Assembly (NCBI RefSeq): GCF_009936045.1
Contig: NZ_QWEQ01000010.1
Span: 1-64,000, forward strand
Length of the DNA: 64,000 bases
Source of the DNA: Emergencia sp. 1XD21-10
GTDB taxonomy: Bacteria; Bacillota; Clostridia; Peptostreptococcales; Anaerovoracaceae
Direction: 5' to 3'
The notes beneath the pieces are model-generated. The model searched no databases and was not told the DNA's origin. It saw only the letters and a program-made list of their open reading frames with translations. A program made the position numbers and the translations under genes. This document shows positions 35,809 to 44,718 of the stretch, one piece after another; within the stretch, counting starts at the first letter, position 1, and every line of letters begins with the position of its first letter.

Positions 35809-36369
35809 ATGACAGTATTAGAATTATTAGAAGAGATTGAAGATATCGTCGATACTGCCCCTGGTTTGCCGCTGACAGGCAAAATTATGGTAGACGCCAA
35901 CGAGTTGTTGGAAATTGTGCGGGAAATCAGACTCAGTCTTCCTGATGATGTGCAGCAGGCTAAATGGGTAAAAGACGAAAAGGAAAGAATTCTCAGCGAA
36001 GCAAAATCCGAGTACGAAAAGGTAATCGTGGAAGCCAAGAAACAGGCAGATTATCTTGTAGAGCATGACGATATTACGCTTCGCGCTCAGAAGCTGGCAG
36101 AAGAAATCAGGATGCAGTCTGAGGAATACGCCAGGGTGCTGAAAATGCGTACTTATGACTACGTAGACAAAATGCTTTACGATATGCAGGGCAGAATGGA
36201 AGATTTGAATCTGAAATATTTCGGCGAGATGTATGCAAATCTTGAGAAGACCTTTGAGGAAATCGGCGGCGTGCTGCAGAGCAACCGTGATGAAATAAAA
36301 TCGATGGCCTATCGTACCCAGAAAGGAGAAGATGAGGTCATCCTGAGAAGCGAGCCGCAGGATGCGTAA
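35809..36369 (+). CDS. Coiled-coil protein, ATPase subunit H-like, unknown function
   Basis: 186 residues, highly charged, with a long helical stretch (about 50-160, rich in E/K/A heptads). It resembles uncharacterised clostridial proteins annotated as V-type ATPase subunit H-like and has DivIVA-like character. It sits directly after coaD with AGGAGG. No catalytic motif is visible. Function unknown. Confidence 0.6.
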   Translation: MTVLELLEEIEDIVDTAPGLPLTGKIMVDANELLEIVREIRLSLPDDVQQAKWVKDEKERILSEAKSEYEKVIVEAKKQADYLVEHDDITLRAQKLAEEIRMQSEEYARVLKMRTYDYVDKMLYDMQGRMEDLNLKYFGEMYANLEKTFEEIGGVLQSNRDEIKSMAYRTQKGEDEVILRSEPQDA

Positions 36370-36386
36370 GCAATTAAAAGTGAGCT

Positions 36387-36432
36387 AAAAGACGAACCCA
36401 ATCAAGTTAAGATGAAGGGGTTCGTCTTTTAT
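36387..36432. terminator. Terminator after the coaD operon
   Basis: AAAAGACGAACCC (36387-36399) and GGGTTCGTCTTTT (36418-36430) form a 13-bp stem. It lies between convergent genes. Confidence 0.85.
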
Positions 36433-36500
36433 TGTCTGAGAGAACAAGGTTTCCGGACACCCACCTGAAGTTTTGCTTCGCGGAAGGGAGGGGATCTTGT

Positions 36501-37454
36501 TTAGCTTTCGTTTTCATTAGTCTCTGAAGGCTTTATGAGAATTTCCTTTGCTCTTTGCAGGATGGAAATATCCTCTAGAATAAGCTTGGTTTGTTCACTG
36601 ACAGGTTTATCCACGTATGGATTAAACATGCTTCTTACTCTGCAGATTGCGATGAACATGTAACCACCGCGAAAGGCAATCGCGATTTGTTCCCCGATGG
36701 CGTCAGAAAAAGTGATAATTTTTTCCATAAGCTGCGGGGTCAGAATATAGTAAGCGTTGTGCTCATCGGCAGCAAAAATTTGAAATTTCTTATTGAAAAG
36801 GGCATTGTCAGTTTCGATTTTGTGTTCCGCAGTCCAGCCTTTGATGTTGGAAAGAAATTCTTTCTGGAAAATTTGCAGATGACCGTCGCTTTCTTTTAAG
36901 CCATACTGTTTGAAGCCCAACACCTGACCGCTGAAGATTTCTTCAATACGGTTCTTTTTATTTCTGTGTACGATTCGTTTCGTGGTGACATCGCTGAACT
37001 TGAAGGGAATGCCTTCGTAATTACCCATGAGTAAATCTTCGCTCTCATAGTATTTTTTGTCGCCGCAGGCAACTACAGCCGCATTTCTGATTTCGTCCCA
37101 ATCAAAGCCAGCTTTTTGCACATATCGAAGGTCGGAAAAGCCTGCTTGCGTCTTGATGAGAGGCAGCACATAACGGGTCTTAAAGGTCTCGTCAAAACGG
37201 TTATAGGCGCTTCTTGCAAGAACTATCCAAAAGAGTCCCAGTGCGCCGCAGGAAAGGACAGCAGAGCCGAATACGGATTCTAAAATGCGAAGGATTGTGC
37301 TGTCCTCTTCGCCTTCTAAAAACATGTAAAAGCAGGGAAGGGAGCCGAGAAGCACAAGAAGCGCCAGTATGTAGGTCGCATAAGTTCTGACTTTTGCTTT
37401 GCGCCGAAGTTTCTCAAGTGCTTCTTCTGAAATATGATTTTCGTGATTTTCCAT
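36501..37454 (-). CDS. DUF3137 membrane protein
   Basis: 317 residues. Two hydrophobic segments (about 24-46 and 60-85) are followed by a soluble domain typical of DUF3137 (DLLMGNYEGIPFKFSDVTTKR; FSGQVLGF). DUF3137 proteins occur with LemA, as here (11-bp gap, same strand). Function of the pair is unknown; a role at the cell envelope is likely. Confidence 0.8.
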   Translation of the reverse strand: MENHENHISEEALEKLRRKAKVRTYATYILALLVLLGSLPCFYMFLEGEEDSTILRILESVFGSAVLSCGALGLFWIVLARSAYNRFDETFKTRYVLPLIKTQAGFSDLRYVQKAGFDWDEIRNAAVVACGDKKYYESEDLLMGNYEGIPFKFSDVTTKRIVHRNKKNRIEEIFSGQVLGFKQYGLKESDGHLQIFQKEFLSNIKGWTAEHKIETDNALFNKKFQIFAADEHNAYYILTPQLMEKIITFSDAIGEQIAIAFRGGYMFIAICRVRSMFNPYVDKPVSEQTKLILEDISILQRAKEILIKPSETNENES

Positions 37455-37465
37455 CGTTTCACTCC

Positions 37466-38143
37466 TCAGTTAAAATTTACTGTAAATTGTTTCTTGGATT
37501 CCTCTACTTCGTAGAAGGACGCTGGCTTCATGCCGTGGATTTTTCCAATCCATAGGGTAGGTATGACGGACAGTGCCTGATTGTATAGCGAAGCATTGGC
37601 ATTATAAAGTCTTCTTGCAGCCTGCAGGTGCTCTTCCGCATCGAAAATGGATTTCTGAAAATGTTCCATGGAAATGCTGGAGTAAAGTACTGGATACTGC
37701 TCTGCAAGGGCATTGACGGAAGAACCGATACCGGAAAGATCCCTGTGAATACCAGACATCAGACCGATTTTCTTATTTAATAGATTTTGCCGCTTCATGT
37801 CCTTGCGAAGCGCCGCCATGCGGTTTGCATGACTGTCAATTTCTGTATTGATAGCGTCTAAGGCTTCTTCTGACAGATGTTCTTGTCTGTCCAGTTTTCT
37901 TTCTTCTAAGGCGGTACCTTGCCGCAAAGACGTGATATCTTTATAAAGTTCGCGCTCGTGGTTTAAATATTTTTTGACTGCTTCGATTTCTTCGTTCAAA
38001 AGATCGAAGCGTTTTTCCAGCGCCACGTCGATACCGGAGCTGCCTTCTTCAACCTTAACACGGAGCTTGCGCACCTTGTTAAAGCAGAGGATATAGCAGA
38101 TGAAAAGCAGGACTATGACGCCTATGATGATATAAAGTTCCAT
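37466..38143 (-). CDS. LemA family protein
   Basis: 225 residues. A single N-terminal transmembrane segment (about 3-21) is followed by helical LemA domain features: VEEGSSGIDVALEKRFDLL near residue 30 and the C-terminal YNANASLYNQALSVIPTLWIG. It would be anchored with the helical bundle on one side of the membrane. Partner of the DUF3137 gene downstream. Confidence 0.88.
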   Translation of the reverse strand: MELYIIIGVIVLLFICYILCFNKVRKLRVKVEEGSSGIDVALEKRFDLLNEEIEAVKKYLNHERELYKDITSLRQGTALEERKLDRQEHLSEEALDAINTEIDSHANRMAALRKDMKRQNLLNKKIGLMSGIHRDLSGIGSSVNALAEQYPVLYSSISMEHFQKSIFDAEEHLQAARRLYNANASLYNQALSVIPTLWIGKIHGMKPASFYEVEESKKQFTVNFN

Positions 38144-38213
38144 TTTTACCCTCCTGAAAAAAGTTGATAAGATATTATATCATAAAAGGAAGCCGGCGAG
38201 AATACTCTCTACT

Positions 38214-39125
38214 ATGGGTTTTAAATTTTTTGAGAAAAATAGAATTGTAATAGGAAGCGCAGTGCTGTGCTGTGTAATTATGGTTATGAATCCGGAGGTT
38301 ACTGCGGCGGCGTCAAAGGAGGCAATTAATCTGTGGCTTAACTCCGTGGTTCCAATGCTGCTGCCGTTTTTTATTACGGCAAATTTTTTGAAGCATACCG
38401 GCGTTGTAAATCGAATTTCACCCAGTGTTTATCCTTTTGTTATGGGCGTTTTATCTGGATATCCTATGGGCGCAAGGGTAGCAGGGGATTATTACAGAGA
38501 AGGTATGATTGACGACAGGCAGCTTTACAGAATTTTAAGCTACAGCATGATTACAGGTCCAGCCTTTCTTATCGGTGCTGTGGGAGTGGAGTTTCTCCAT
38601 TCTCACGGGCTGGGCGTGCTCCTTGCGGTATGTCACTATGTCAGTGCTCTGATAAACAGTCTGTTTTATGGAGGGCTTACTGGAAAGGCGAGTACGCCAA
38701 GGCGGAAAGCATTTATTAGACAGGACACTTACTATAATATTCTGACCGACGCTATCATTGACAGCTTTCGGGCAATTGCTATTATCCTGGCTTATATTAT
38801 CCTTTTTATGATTGGTACTGATTTGCTCCAGTTTTCCGGGGTACTGAGCTTTCTGCCGACTGCCGAGGCTGCAGCTTTAGTCAAGGGGTTTCTTGAAATG
38901 ACGGTGGGCTGTAACAGTCTTGCCATGTGTCAGTGTGCACCGCTTGTCAAAACTACGCTGGCGGCTTTTGTGGTGACTTTTGGAGGACTTTCCGTCATGG
39001 GGCAGTCTATGAGCATGCTCCGCGGCTGCAATGTAACATTTCGCCAGTTGTTTGTGATGAAACTAAGTCATGGCGTGATTTGTGCAATCCTGACTTTTGC
39101 TTTGGGAAGTTTTGTGGTATACTAA
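38214..39125 (+). CDS. ylbJ: Sporulation integral membrane protein YlbJ
   Basis: 303 residues, hydrophobic throughout (about eight segments). It matches YlbJ-type proteins: WLNSVVPMLLPFFI, GVLSGYPMGARVAGDYYREG and TVGCNSLAM. YlbJ is a sigma-E dependent sporulation membrane protein in Bacillus. The next gene, tmcAL (ylbM), is a Bacillus neighbour too. No strong ribosome site or vegetative promoter is visible. Supports a spore-forming host. Confidence 0.88.
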   Translation: MGFKFFEKNRIVIGSAVLCCVIMVMNPEVTAAASKEAINLWLNSVVPMLLPFFITANFLKHTGVVNRISPSVYPFVMGVLSGYPMGARVAGDYYREGMIDDRQLYRILSYSMITGPAFLIGAVGVEFLHSHGLGVLLAVCHYVSALINSLFYGGLTGKASTPRRKAFIRQDTYYNILTDAIIDSFRAIAIILAYIILFMIGTDLLQFSGVLSFLPTAEAAALVKGFLEMTVGCNSLAMCQCAPLVKTTLAAFVVTFGGLSVMGQSMSMLRGCNVTFRQLFVMKLSHGVICAILTFALGSFVVY

Positions 39126-39157
39126 AAGTATATTGAAAAGACTAAGAGGTAAACGTA

Positions 39158-40273
39158 ATGAAAAGTTTAGGAATCATTGCAGAATTCAACCCATTTCACC
39201 AGGGACATCAGTATCTGATAGAAAAAGCCATGAAGGATACCGGTTCAGATATATGTGTAGCAGTCATGAGCGGAAATTTTGTGCAACGGGGCACACCGGC
39301 GGTTGCTGACAAGTGGAGCCGTGCAGAGAATGCTGTCAAAAATGGTGTTAATTTGGTTGTTGAACTTCCCACTGTCTTTGCAGGTAACAGCGCAGAATAT
39401 TTTGCAGAAGGTGGCGTAGGGATTCTGGAGGGCTTTGGCTGTATTGACACGATTGCATTCGGCAGTGAAAGCGGAGATCTTTCAGCTCTGCTTGAGGCGG
39501 CAGAGCTTTTAAATACGCATCATGAGGAGATTCACGAGAAGATTCAGATGTTGACAAAACAGGGACATTCCTATCCTAAAGCGAGACAGCTTGCGGTGCA
39601 GGAGCTTTGTCCGGAGTTTGACGAGAATCTGATTAAGGAGCCCAATAATATTCTGGCAATCGAATATCTGAAACAGATTAAGACGATGGAGCCATATACG
39701 CTGAAACGCAGAGGTTATGGATATCATCAGTCTGCCACTTTAATCAGAGAAGAAATGAGAGAGGAAAATCCTGAGAAATTTCAGCGAATTGACCGTTCCT
39801 ACTGGGAACTTGTTGGCGCCAAGATTCTGCAAAGTGACAGCAAGCGCCTTGAGGAAATTTTTTCAGCAGGTGAAGGACTGGGCAACAAGCTGAAAAATGA
39901 GATTCGGTATGTATCTTCTACGGAGCAGCTCATCGAGCGAATTAAGTCCAAGGTCTATACCTACAGCCGCGTGTCTAGGCTATTGACGCAGATTCTGCTG
40001 GACATTGACGAACAGGCGGTGCTGGGCAGTGCCAAGTACATCAGAATTTTAGCGTTGGATGATATAGGTGCGAAGTTTCTCAAAGAGGTCAAAAAAAAGG
40101 AATGTGCAATTCTGCCGATTCTGACCAATATCAATAAAGAATTGAAAGACTGTCCGCAGATAGCAGATACGCTAGATAAGGACATTCTGGCTACGGACAT
40201 GTATAACATTATCACAAAAAGCGATTTGTATGATTACTCGGATTATATTATGAAACCATATATCGAAATCTAA
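39158..40273 (+). CDS. tmcAL: tRNA(Met) cytidine acetate ligase
   Basis: Uses acetate and ATP to make N4-acetylcytidine at the wobble base of elongator tRNA-Met. 371 residues. The nucleotidyltransferase-like N-terminus reads GIIAEFNPFHQGHQYLI (HxGH). GNFVQRGTPAVADKW and AFGSESGDL follow. It precedes ackA, which handles the same metabolite, acetate; that link is only suggestive. Confidence 0.92.
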   Translation: MKSLGIIAEFNPFHQGHQYLIEKAMKDTGSDICVAVMSGNFVQRGTPAVADKWSRAENAVKNGVNLVVELPTVFAGNSAEYFAEGGVGILEGFGCIDTIAFGSESGDLSALLEAAELLNTHHEEIHEKIQMLTKQGHSYPKARQLAVQELCPEFDENLIKEPNNILAIEYLKQIKTMEPYTLKRRGYGYHQSATLIREEMREENPEKFQRIDRSYWELVGAKILQSDSKRLEEIFSAGEGLGNKLKNEIRYVSSTEQLIERIKSKVYTYSRVSRLLTQILLDIDEQAVLGSAKYIRILALDDIGAKFLKEVKKKECAILPILTNINKELKDCPQIADTLDKDILATDMYNIITKSDLYDYSDYIMKPYIEI

Positions 40274-40280
40274 ATTTTCC

Positions 40281-40309
40281 TTGATTTTGGAATGTTTTAG
40301 GTGTATAAT
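40281..40309 (+). promoter_or_regulatory. Promoter of ackA
   Basis: TTGATT (40281-40286), 17 bp, TATAAT (40304-40309). Confidence 0.8.
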
Positions 40310-40351
40310 TTTTGGAGCGATTATACAACAAGAGAAACACGGAGGATTGGA

Positions 40352-41557
40352 ATGAAAGTATTAGTAATTAACTGTGGTAGTTCTTCATTAAAATACCAGG
40401 TATTAGACATGACAAACGAGTCTCTGCTGGCAAAGGGGCTGGTTGAGAGAATTGGCATGGATGGTTCTGTTATTACACATGAGAAAATCGGAATGGACAA
40501 GGTTAAGACCGAAGTCCCTATGAACGATCACAAAGACGCAATTAAGCAGGTTCTGGACGCAATTCAGAGCCCAGAATACGGTGTTATTGCATCTATGGAT
40601 GAGATTGGTGCAGTAGGACACAGAGTTGTACATGCAGGCGAAAAGTTTGCTGATTCTGTTATCATCGATGATGCTGTTATCGCAGCACTAGAAGAGTGTG
40701 TAGAATTAGCGCCGCTGCACAACACACCGAACTTATACGGCATTGCTGCATGCAAAGAGTTAATGCCAAATACACCGATGGTAGGTGTATTTGACACAGC
40801 ATTCCATCAGACTATGCCGCCAGAAGCATATTTATATGCAATTCCTTATGAATACTATGAAAAGCATGGTATCAGAAGATATGGTTTCCACGGAACCTCT
40901 CACAAATACGTAGCACAGAGAGCAGCTTCTATGTTGAACGTAAATATCAACGACCTGAAGCTGATCACATGCCACCTGGGCAACGGCGCATCTGTATCTG
41001 CAATCAAACACGGCAGATGTATCGATACTTCTATGGGATTTACTCCACTGGAAGGTCTGGTAATGGGTACTCGCTGCGGAGACATTGACCCAGCTATCGT
41101 AACTTATATCAGACAGAAAGAAAACCTGCCGCAGGGTGTTACCAACGAAATCCTGAACAAGAAATCCGGTGTACTGGGTATTTCCGGTGTTTCCAGCGAT
41201 TTCAGAGATTTGGAGGACGCAGTTGCAGAAGGAAACGAAAGAGCAGCATTAGCACTGAAAGTATTCGCTAGAAAAGTGAGATTCTACATCGGTGCTTACA
41301 TTGCTGAAATGAACGGTGTAGATGCAATTGTATTTACTGCAGGCGTTGGTGAAAACGACGTGAATATGAGAGAATTAATCTGTACAGATTTAGGAAATCT
41401 GGGAATTAAACTTGACATCATCAAGAACAAGGTAAGAGGAAAAGAAACCATCGTTTCTACAGAAGACTCTAAAGTAAAACTCTTGTTGATTCCGACTAAC
41501 GAAGAATTGATGATTGCAAGAGACACCTATAATCTTACAAAGAAATATGCAAAATAA
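40352..41557 (+). CDS. ackA: Acetate kinase
   Basis: Acetyl-phosphate plus ADP to acetate plus ATP, a main energy-yielding step in fermenters. From the ATG at 40352 (after GGAGG) it has 401 residues, the normal length. It begins [37 protein letters not shown] and FTAGVGEND are the acetokinase signatures. An upstream in-frame ATG lies in the promoter and is not used. No pta gene is in the window. Confidence 0.97.
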   Translation: MKVLVINCGSSSLKYQVLDMTNESLLAKGLVERIGMDGSVITHEKIGMDKVKTEVPMNDHKDAIKQVLDAIQSPEYGVIASMDEIGAVGHRVVHAGEKFADSVIIDDAVIAALEECVELAPLHNTPNLYGIAACKELMPNTPMVGVFDTAFHQTMPPEAYLYAIPYEYYEKHGIRRYGFHGTSHKYVAQRAASMLNVNINDLKLITCHLGNGASVSAIKHGRCIDTSMGFTPLEGLVMGTRCGDIDPAIVTYIRQKENLPQGVTNEILNKKSGVLGISGVSSDFRDLEDAVAEGNERAALALKVFARKVRFYIGAYIAEMNGVDAIVFTAGVGENDVNMRELICTDLGNLGIKLDIIKNKVRGKETIVSTEDSKVKLLLIPTNEELMIARDTYNLTKKYAK

Positions 41558-41559
41558 TG

Positions 41560-41588
41560 TTGACATCTAAAGCGTTTAAGTATATACT
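41560..41588 (+). promoter_or_regulatory. Promoter of rpmF
   Basis: TTGACA (41560-41565), 17 bp, TATACT (41583-41588), close to consensus. Confidence 0.85.
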
Positions 41589-41649
41589 TTAGAAGTTGAC
41601 GAAAATTATTTGTTTAGCATAGAACCAGAAGAACGAGGAGGTGTAGACA

Positions 41650-41829
41650 ATGGCAGTTCCAAAGAGGAAAACATCTAAAGCTAGAAGAGACAAGAGAAGA
41701 TCCCCAAATATGAAGAAAGCATTACCAGGACTTTCGATTTGTCCGCAGTGTCACGAGCCGAAACTTCCGCACAGAGTATGCCCGAATTGCAATTACTATG
41801 ATGGCAAAGAAGTCGTAGCTGAAGCTTAA
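41650..41829 (+). CDS. rpmF: 50S ribosomal protein L32
   Basis: 59 residues. It begins [18 protein letters not shown] and has a zinc ribbon of CPQC and CPNC. AGGAGGTG precedes the start. The DUF177 (yceD-like) gene that often precedes rpmF is absent, as are plsX and fab genes behind it. L32 is here a single-gene transcript. Confidence 0.97.
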   Translation: MAVPKRKTSKARRDKRRSPNMKKALPGLSICPQCHEPKLPHRVCPNCNYYDGKEVVAEA

Positions 41830-41845
41830 GATTCATAACGTGTTT

Positions 41846-41876
41846 AAAAGAGCAGTTTTTTGACTGCTCTTTTTTA
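41846..41876 (+). terminator. Terminator of rpmF
   Basis: AAAAGAGCAGT and ACTGCTCTTTT form an 11-bp stem with a 6-base loop, then a T run. Confidence 0.9.
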
Positions 41877-41946
41877 TTAAAAAGTTTCGAAGCTCTGAGA
41901 GATTTTATGCAAAGTGTGTAGGCGCTTTTTTAATGTACAGAGGATA

Positions 41947-42831
41947 CTATTTTACCTTTAACCCATATTTTGCCATCTCGTCATAGAGTTGGTAGAGGGT
42001 TTGATTGGAAGGCTCACACATTGGCAGCCGATATTCTTTTTCAATACGTCCCATCATATGCAGCGCTGCCTTAACAGGAATTGGATTTACCTCTGCAAAC
42101 AGAGCATGAATCAGAGGCACCATTTTCAGCTGCAACTTCGCAGCAGATTTATATCTGCCTTTTAGAAAGTCTTCAGTCATTTGATGATAGTCTTTTGGAA
42201 TGATGTTTGCGACTGTGGAAATACAGCCGACACCACCTATAGACATGATTGGAATGGTCTGGTCGTCGTTGCCGGAGTATAGGTCGAAGTTTTTTCCACA
42301 CAAAGCTGCAATTCGGCAAATTTGGGATATATCACCGCTGGCTTCTTTGATACCGACAATATTAGGGTGCTTGCTCAGTTCTTTTACGGTTTCTGGTTCG
42401 ATATTGAGACCGGTACGGCTTTTTACAGAGTAGAGGATGATTGGAAGATCAGTGTAGTCGGCAATCATATTATAGTGGGAAATCAGACCTTTTTGGGTTG
42501 CTTTATTATAGTAAGGTGTTACGACTAAAAGTCCGTCTGCACCAGCGTACTGTATTTCTTTAGCTAAGTACATGGAATGGGATGTATCATTTGTACCTGC
42601 GCCGGCAATAACAGGAATGCGGCCACAGACTTTCTGTACTGTAAATTCAATGACGGAAAGTTTTTCAACAGCACTTAAGGTGGAGGCTTCACCAGTAGTG
42701 CCGCAGGAGATGATGGCGTCAGTACCTTCTTCTATATGCCATTCGATGAGGCGTTCTAAGGCATCGTAATCAATTCTGCCATCTTTAAAAGGCGTAACCA
42801 GGGCTACACCGGAACCTTTAAATATTGACAT
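41947..42831 (-). CDS. dapA: 4-hydroxy-tetrahydrodipicolinate synthase
   Basis: Condenses pyruvate and aspartate semialdehyde in lysine and diaminopimelate synthesis; its product also leads to the spore compound dipicolinate. 294 residues. SCGTTGEASTLS, LYSVKSRTGLN (usual YNVPSRTG), and the Schiff-base Lys in VGIKEASGD are present. asd lies nearby on the other strand. No lysine riboswitch is seen in the short leader. Confidence 0.96.
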   Translation of the reverse strand: MSIFKGSGVALVTPFKDGRIDYDALERLIEWHIEEGTDAIISCGTTGEASTLSAVEKLSVIEFTVQKVCGRIPVIAGAGTNDTSHSMYLAKEIQYAGADGLLVVTPYYNKATQKGLISHYNMIADYTDLPIILYSVKSRTGLNIEPETVKELSKHPNIVGIKEASGDISQICRIAALCGKNFDLYSGNDDQTIPIMSIGGVGCISTVANIIPKDYHQMTEDFLKGRYKSAAKLQLKMVPLIHALFAEVNPIPVKAALHMMGRIEKEYRLPMCEPSNQTLYQLYDEMAKYGLKVK

Positions 42832-42857
42832 AGGAGTACTCCTTTCTTTTTTTCTTT

Positions 42858-42887
42858 ATCATATTCTTTCAATCTGGAAAATGTTAA
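42858..42887 (-). promoter_or_regulatory. Promoter of dapA
   Basis: Minus strand: TTAACA, 18 bp, TATGAT, about 27 bp before the start codon. Confidence 0.7.
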
Positions 42888-42910
42888 TTAAAAAAATATT
42901 GTAAAAAAAC

Positions 42911-42939
42911 TTGCAATTAAAAAATAGATATGCTAATGT
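42911..42939 (+). promoter_or_regulatory. Promoter of the leader transcript
   Basis: TTGCAA (42911-42916), 17 bp ending in TGC, TAATGT (42934-42939), an extended -10 type. It would transcribe the palindrome and terminator that follow. Confidence 0.45.
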
Positions 42940-42966
42940 AATAGCGAATTCAATAAGATGATGCTT

Positions 42967-42986
42967 CCTATACCCCCGGGTATAGG
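42967..42986. promoter_or_regulatory. CsoR/CstR-like operator palindrome
   Basis: CCTATACCCCCGGGTATAGG has 9-bp perfect arms around a 2-bp centre, with the TACCC-N2-GGGTA core known for CsoR/CstR repressors. With a 2-base loop it is a better DNA operator than an RNA hairpin. No CsoR-family gene is in the window. Confidence 0.5.
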
Positions 42987-42991
42987 GTTAT

Positions 42992-43056
42992 GAGCGTTGG
43001 ACTTCATTCTGCTAGGGCCGCTTTATTGCGGAGGATGAAGTTCAGCGCTCTTTTTC
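42992..43056 (+). terminator. Leader terminator/attenuator-like hairpin
   Basis: Nested stems: GAGCG/CGCTC outside, ACTTCAT/ATGAAGT in the middle, CCGC/GCGG around TTTATT at the tip, followed by TTTTTC. It would end a short RNA started at the promoter above, 58 bp before the next ORF's start. Confidence 0.75.
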
Positions 43057-43113
43057 TTAAGGCGTTATCGCAAATATGTTCCGGAATACCAAATAAATAA
43101 AGAGGTGAAAGAC

Positions 43114-43440
43114 ATGTATCATATCAAAGTGCTTAGTAAAGAGGATATCAGGCAGGTCATAGAAATACAGCCTATGATTGACTGTATGGACGACTTAATT
43201 GCAGTTTCAGAGAAATCTATTGCGAGGGCTGTTGCTTTTATGGCAATGGAAGAAAAAATTGTTGCTGAAGCTGGAAGCTGTACTACTGTTGCTGCAGTTC
43301 AGAACTATAGGGAGAGAATCGGCGGTAAAAATGTAGCATTGATTATTTCCGGAGGAAATATCGATGGTCGTCTGCTTCTCGAACTAATGGAGCGGAAAAA
43401 TGATTCTTCTGGTATTTGTTGCGTGAATCATTCTGCATAA
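43114..43440 (+). pseudogene. Chimeric remnant: ornithine cyclodeaminase N-terminus fused to threonine dehydratase-like C-terminus
   Basis: 108 residues in an open frame with AGAGGTG before the ATG. Residues 1 to about 33 (IKVLSKEDIRQVIEIQPMID...) look like the N-terminus of ornithine cyclodeaminase/mu-crystallin proteins. From about residue 36 the sequence (FMAMEEKIVAEAGSCTTVAA, then GKNVALIISGGNID) is the C-terminal end of PLP-dependent threonine dehydratases of the EutB type. Neither enzyme can be functional. An in-frame deletion between two adjacent genes explains it. Confidence 0.65.
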
Positions 43441-43456
43441 AATGTATAATAGAATC

Positions 43457-43504
43457 AAAAACTGCCGATATCAAGAACCTGAATTGTATCGGCAGTTTTT
43501 GATT
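43457..43504 (+). terminator. Terminator of the chimeric remnant
   Basis: AAAACTGCCGATA and TATCGGCAGTTTT form a perfect 13-bp stem, followed by TGATT. Confidence 0.85.
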
Positions 43505-43526
43505 ATACTTTTTCTGACTTTTCGTG

Positions 43527-43555
43527 TTGAAAACACAAGGAATAAATGGTAAAAT
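43527..43555 (+). promoter_or_regulatory. Promoter of asd
   Basis: TTGAAA (43527-43532), 17 bp, TAAAAT (43550-43555). Confidence 0.7.
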
Positions 43556-43610
43556 AATATGATACAATTTGCTAAAGAAGAAAATTTTAAGATAGAAAGA
43601 GGTAGTACTT

Positions 43611-44711
43611 ATGAGACAGCTAGAGAAGAAACTGAAAGTCGGCATTTTAGGCGGTACTGGAATGGTTGGGCAGAGATTTATTTCTCTTCTTGAGAATCAT
43701 CCTTGGTTTGAGGTAACCACCATTGCCGCCAGCGCAAGAAGTGCAGGCAAAACATACGAAGAAGCAGTAGGAGCAAGATGGAAGATGACAACACCTATGC
43801 CGGATGCAGTAAAGAACATTAAGGTAATGGATGTCAGTGATGTGGAGGCTGTAGCTTCTGGCGTGGACTTTGTGTTCAGTGCAGTTGATATGTCTAAAGA
43901 TGAGATTAAGGCAATTGAAGAAGCCTATGCAAAGACTGAAACACCGGTTGTTTCTAATAACAGCGCGCATAGATGGACACCGGATGTGCCGATGGTTGTA
44001 CCGGAAATCAATATTGATCATTTTGATGTAATTAAATATCAGAAGGAAAGACTGGGCACTAAGAACGGTTTTATTGCAGTAAAGCCGAATTGTTCCATTC
44101 AGGGTTATGTGCCTGCACTTGCTGCATGGGCTGAATTTGAGCCTTATGAGGTAGTTGTTACCACTTATCAGGCAATTTCCGGCGCTGGAAAGACCTTTGC
44201 AGACTGGCCGGAGATGGTAGAAAATATCATTCCGTATATCGGAGGAGAAGAAGAAAAGAGTGAACAGGAACCTCTGCGTATTTTGGGGTATGTGGACGAT
44301 ACAGCCGGTGTGATTGCTAAGGCACAGGAGCCTGTTATCACTTGCCAGTGCGTCAGAGTGCCGGTGCTGGACGGTCATACGGCAGCTGTGTTTGTCAAAT
44401 TCCGCAAGAAACCGACCAAAGAACAGCTCATCGAAAAGCTGCAGAATTTCAAGGGATTTCCGCAGGAATCAGACCTTCCAAATGCGCCGAAGCAGTTTAT
44501 TCACTATATGGAAGAAGAAAACAGACCGCAGGTTAAGCTAGATGTGGACTGTGAGAAGGGATTTGGAGTATCAATCGGCAGACTCAGAGAAGATACAGTC
44601 TATGACTTTAAGTTTATCGGTCTTGCGCACAATACTGTCAGAGGCGCAGCAGGCGGCGCGGTTCTGTGTGCAGAAGCGTTAACTGAAAAAGGCTTTATCA
44701 AAAGCAAATAG
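43611..44711 (+). CDS. asd: Aspartate-semialdehyde dehydrogenase (archaeal/fungal-type branch)
   Basis: Reduces aspartyl phosphate to the semialdehyde used by DapA and for threonine and methionine. 366 residues. NADP-binding VGILGGTGMVGQRF, catalytic Cys in VKPNCSIQGY, and QAISGAGKTFADWPEM. The length and the Cys block fit the branch known from archaea and yeasts, found in some bacteria too. uppP follows after 7 bp. Confidence 0.93.
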   Translation: MRQLEKKLKVGILGGTGMVGQRFISLLENHPWFEVTTIAASARSAGKTYEEAVGARWKMTTPMPDAVKNIKVMDVSDVEAVASGVDFVFSAVDMSKDEIKAIEEAYAKTETPVVSNNSAHRWTPDVPMVVPEINIDHFDVIKYQKERLGTKNGFIAVKPNCSIQGYVPALAAWAEFEPYEVVVTTYQAISGAGKTFADWPEMVENIIPYIGGEEEKSEQEPLRILGYVDDTAGVIAKAQEPVITCQCVRVPVLDGHTAAVFVKFRKKPTKEQLIEKLQNFKGFPQESDLPNAPKQFIHYMEEENRPQVKLDVDCEKGFGVSIGRLREDTVYDFKFIGLAHNTVRGAAGGAVLCAEALTEKGFIKSK

Positions 44712-44718
44712 GGGGTAA

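Noticed and set aside
43005-43035. CTAGGG next to paired CCGC/GCGG resembling part of a ykkC-type riboswitch
   Set aside because: The remaining conserved blocks of that riboswitch class are missing and the segment is fully explained as a terminator stem.
43647-44378. 243-codon open frame on the minus strand inside asd
   Set aside because: Composition and position are those of an antisense shadow of asd.
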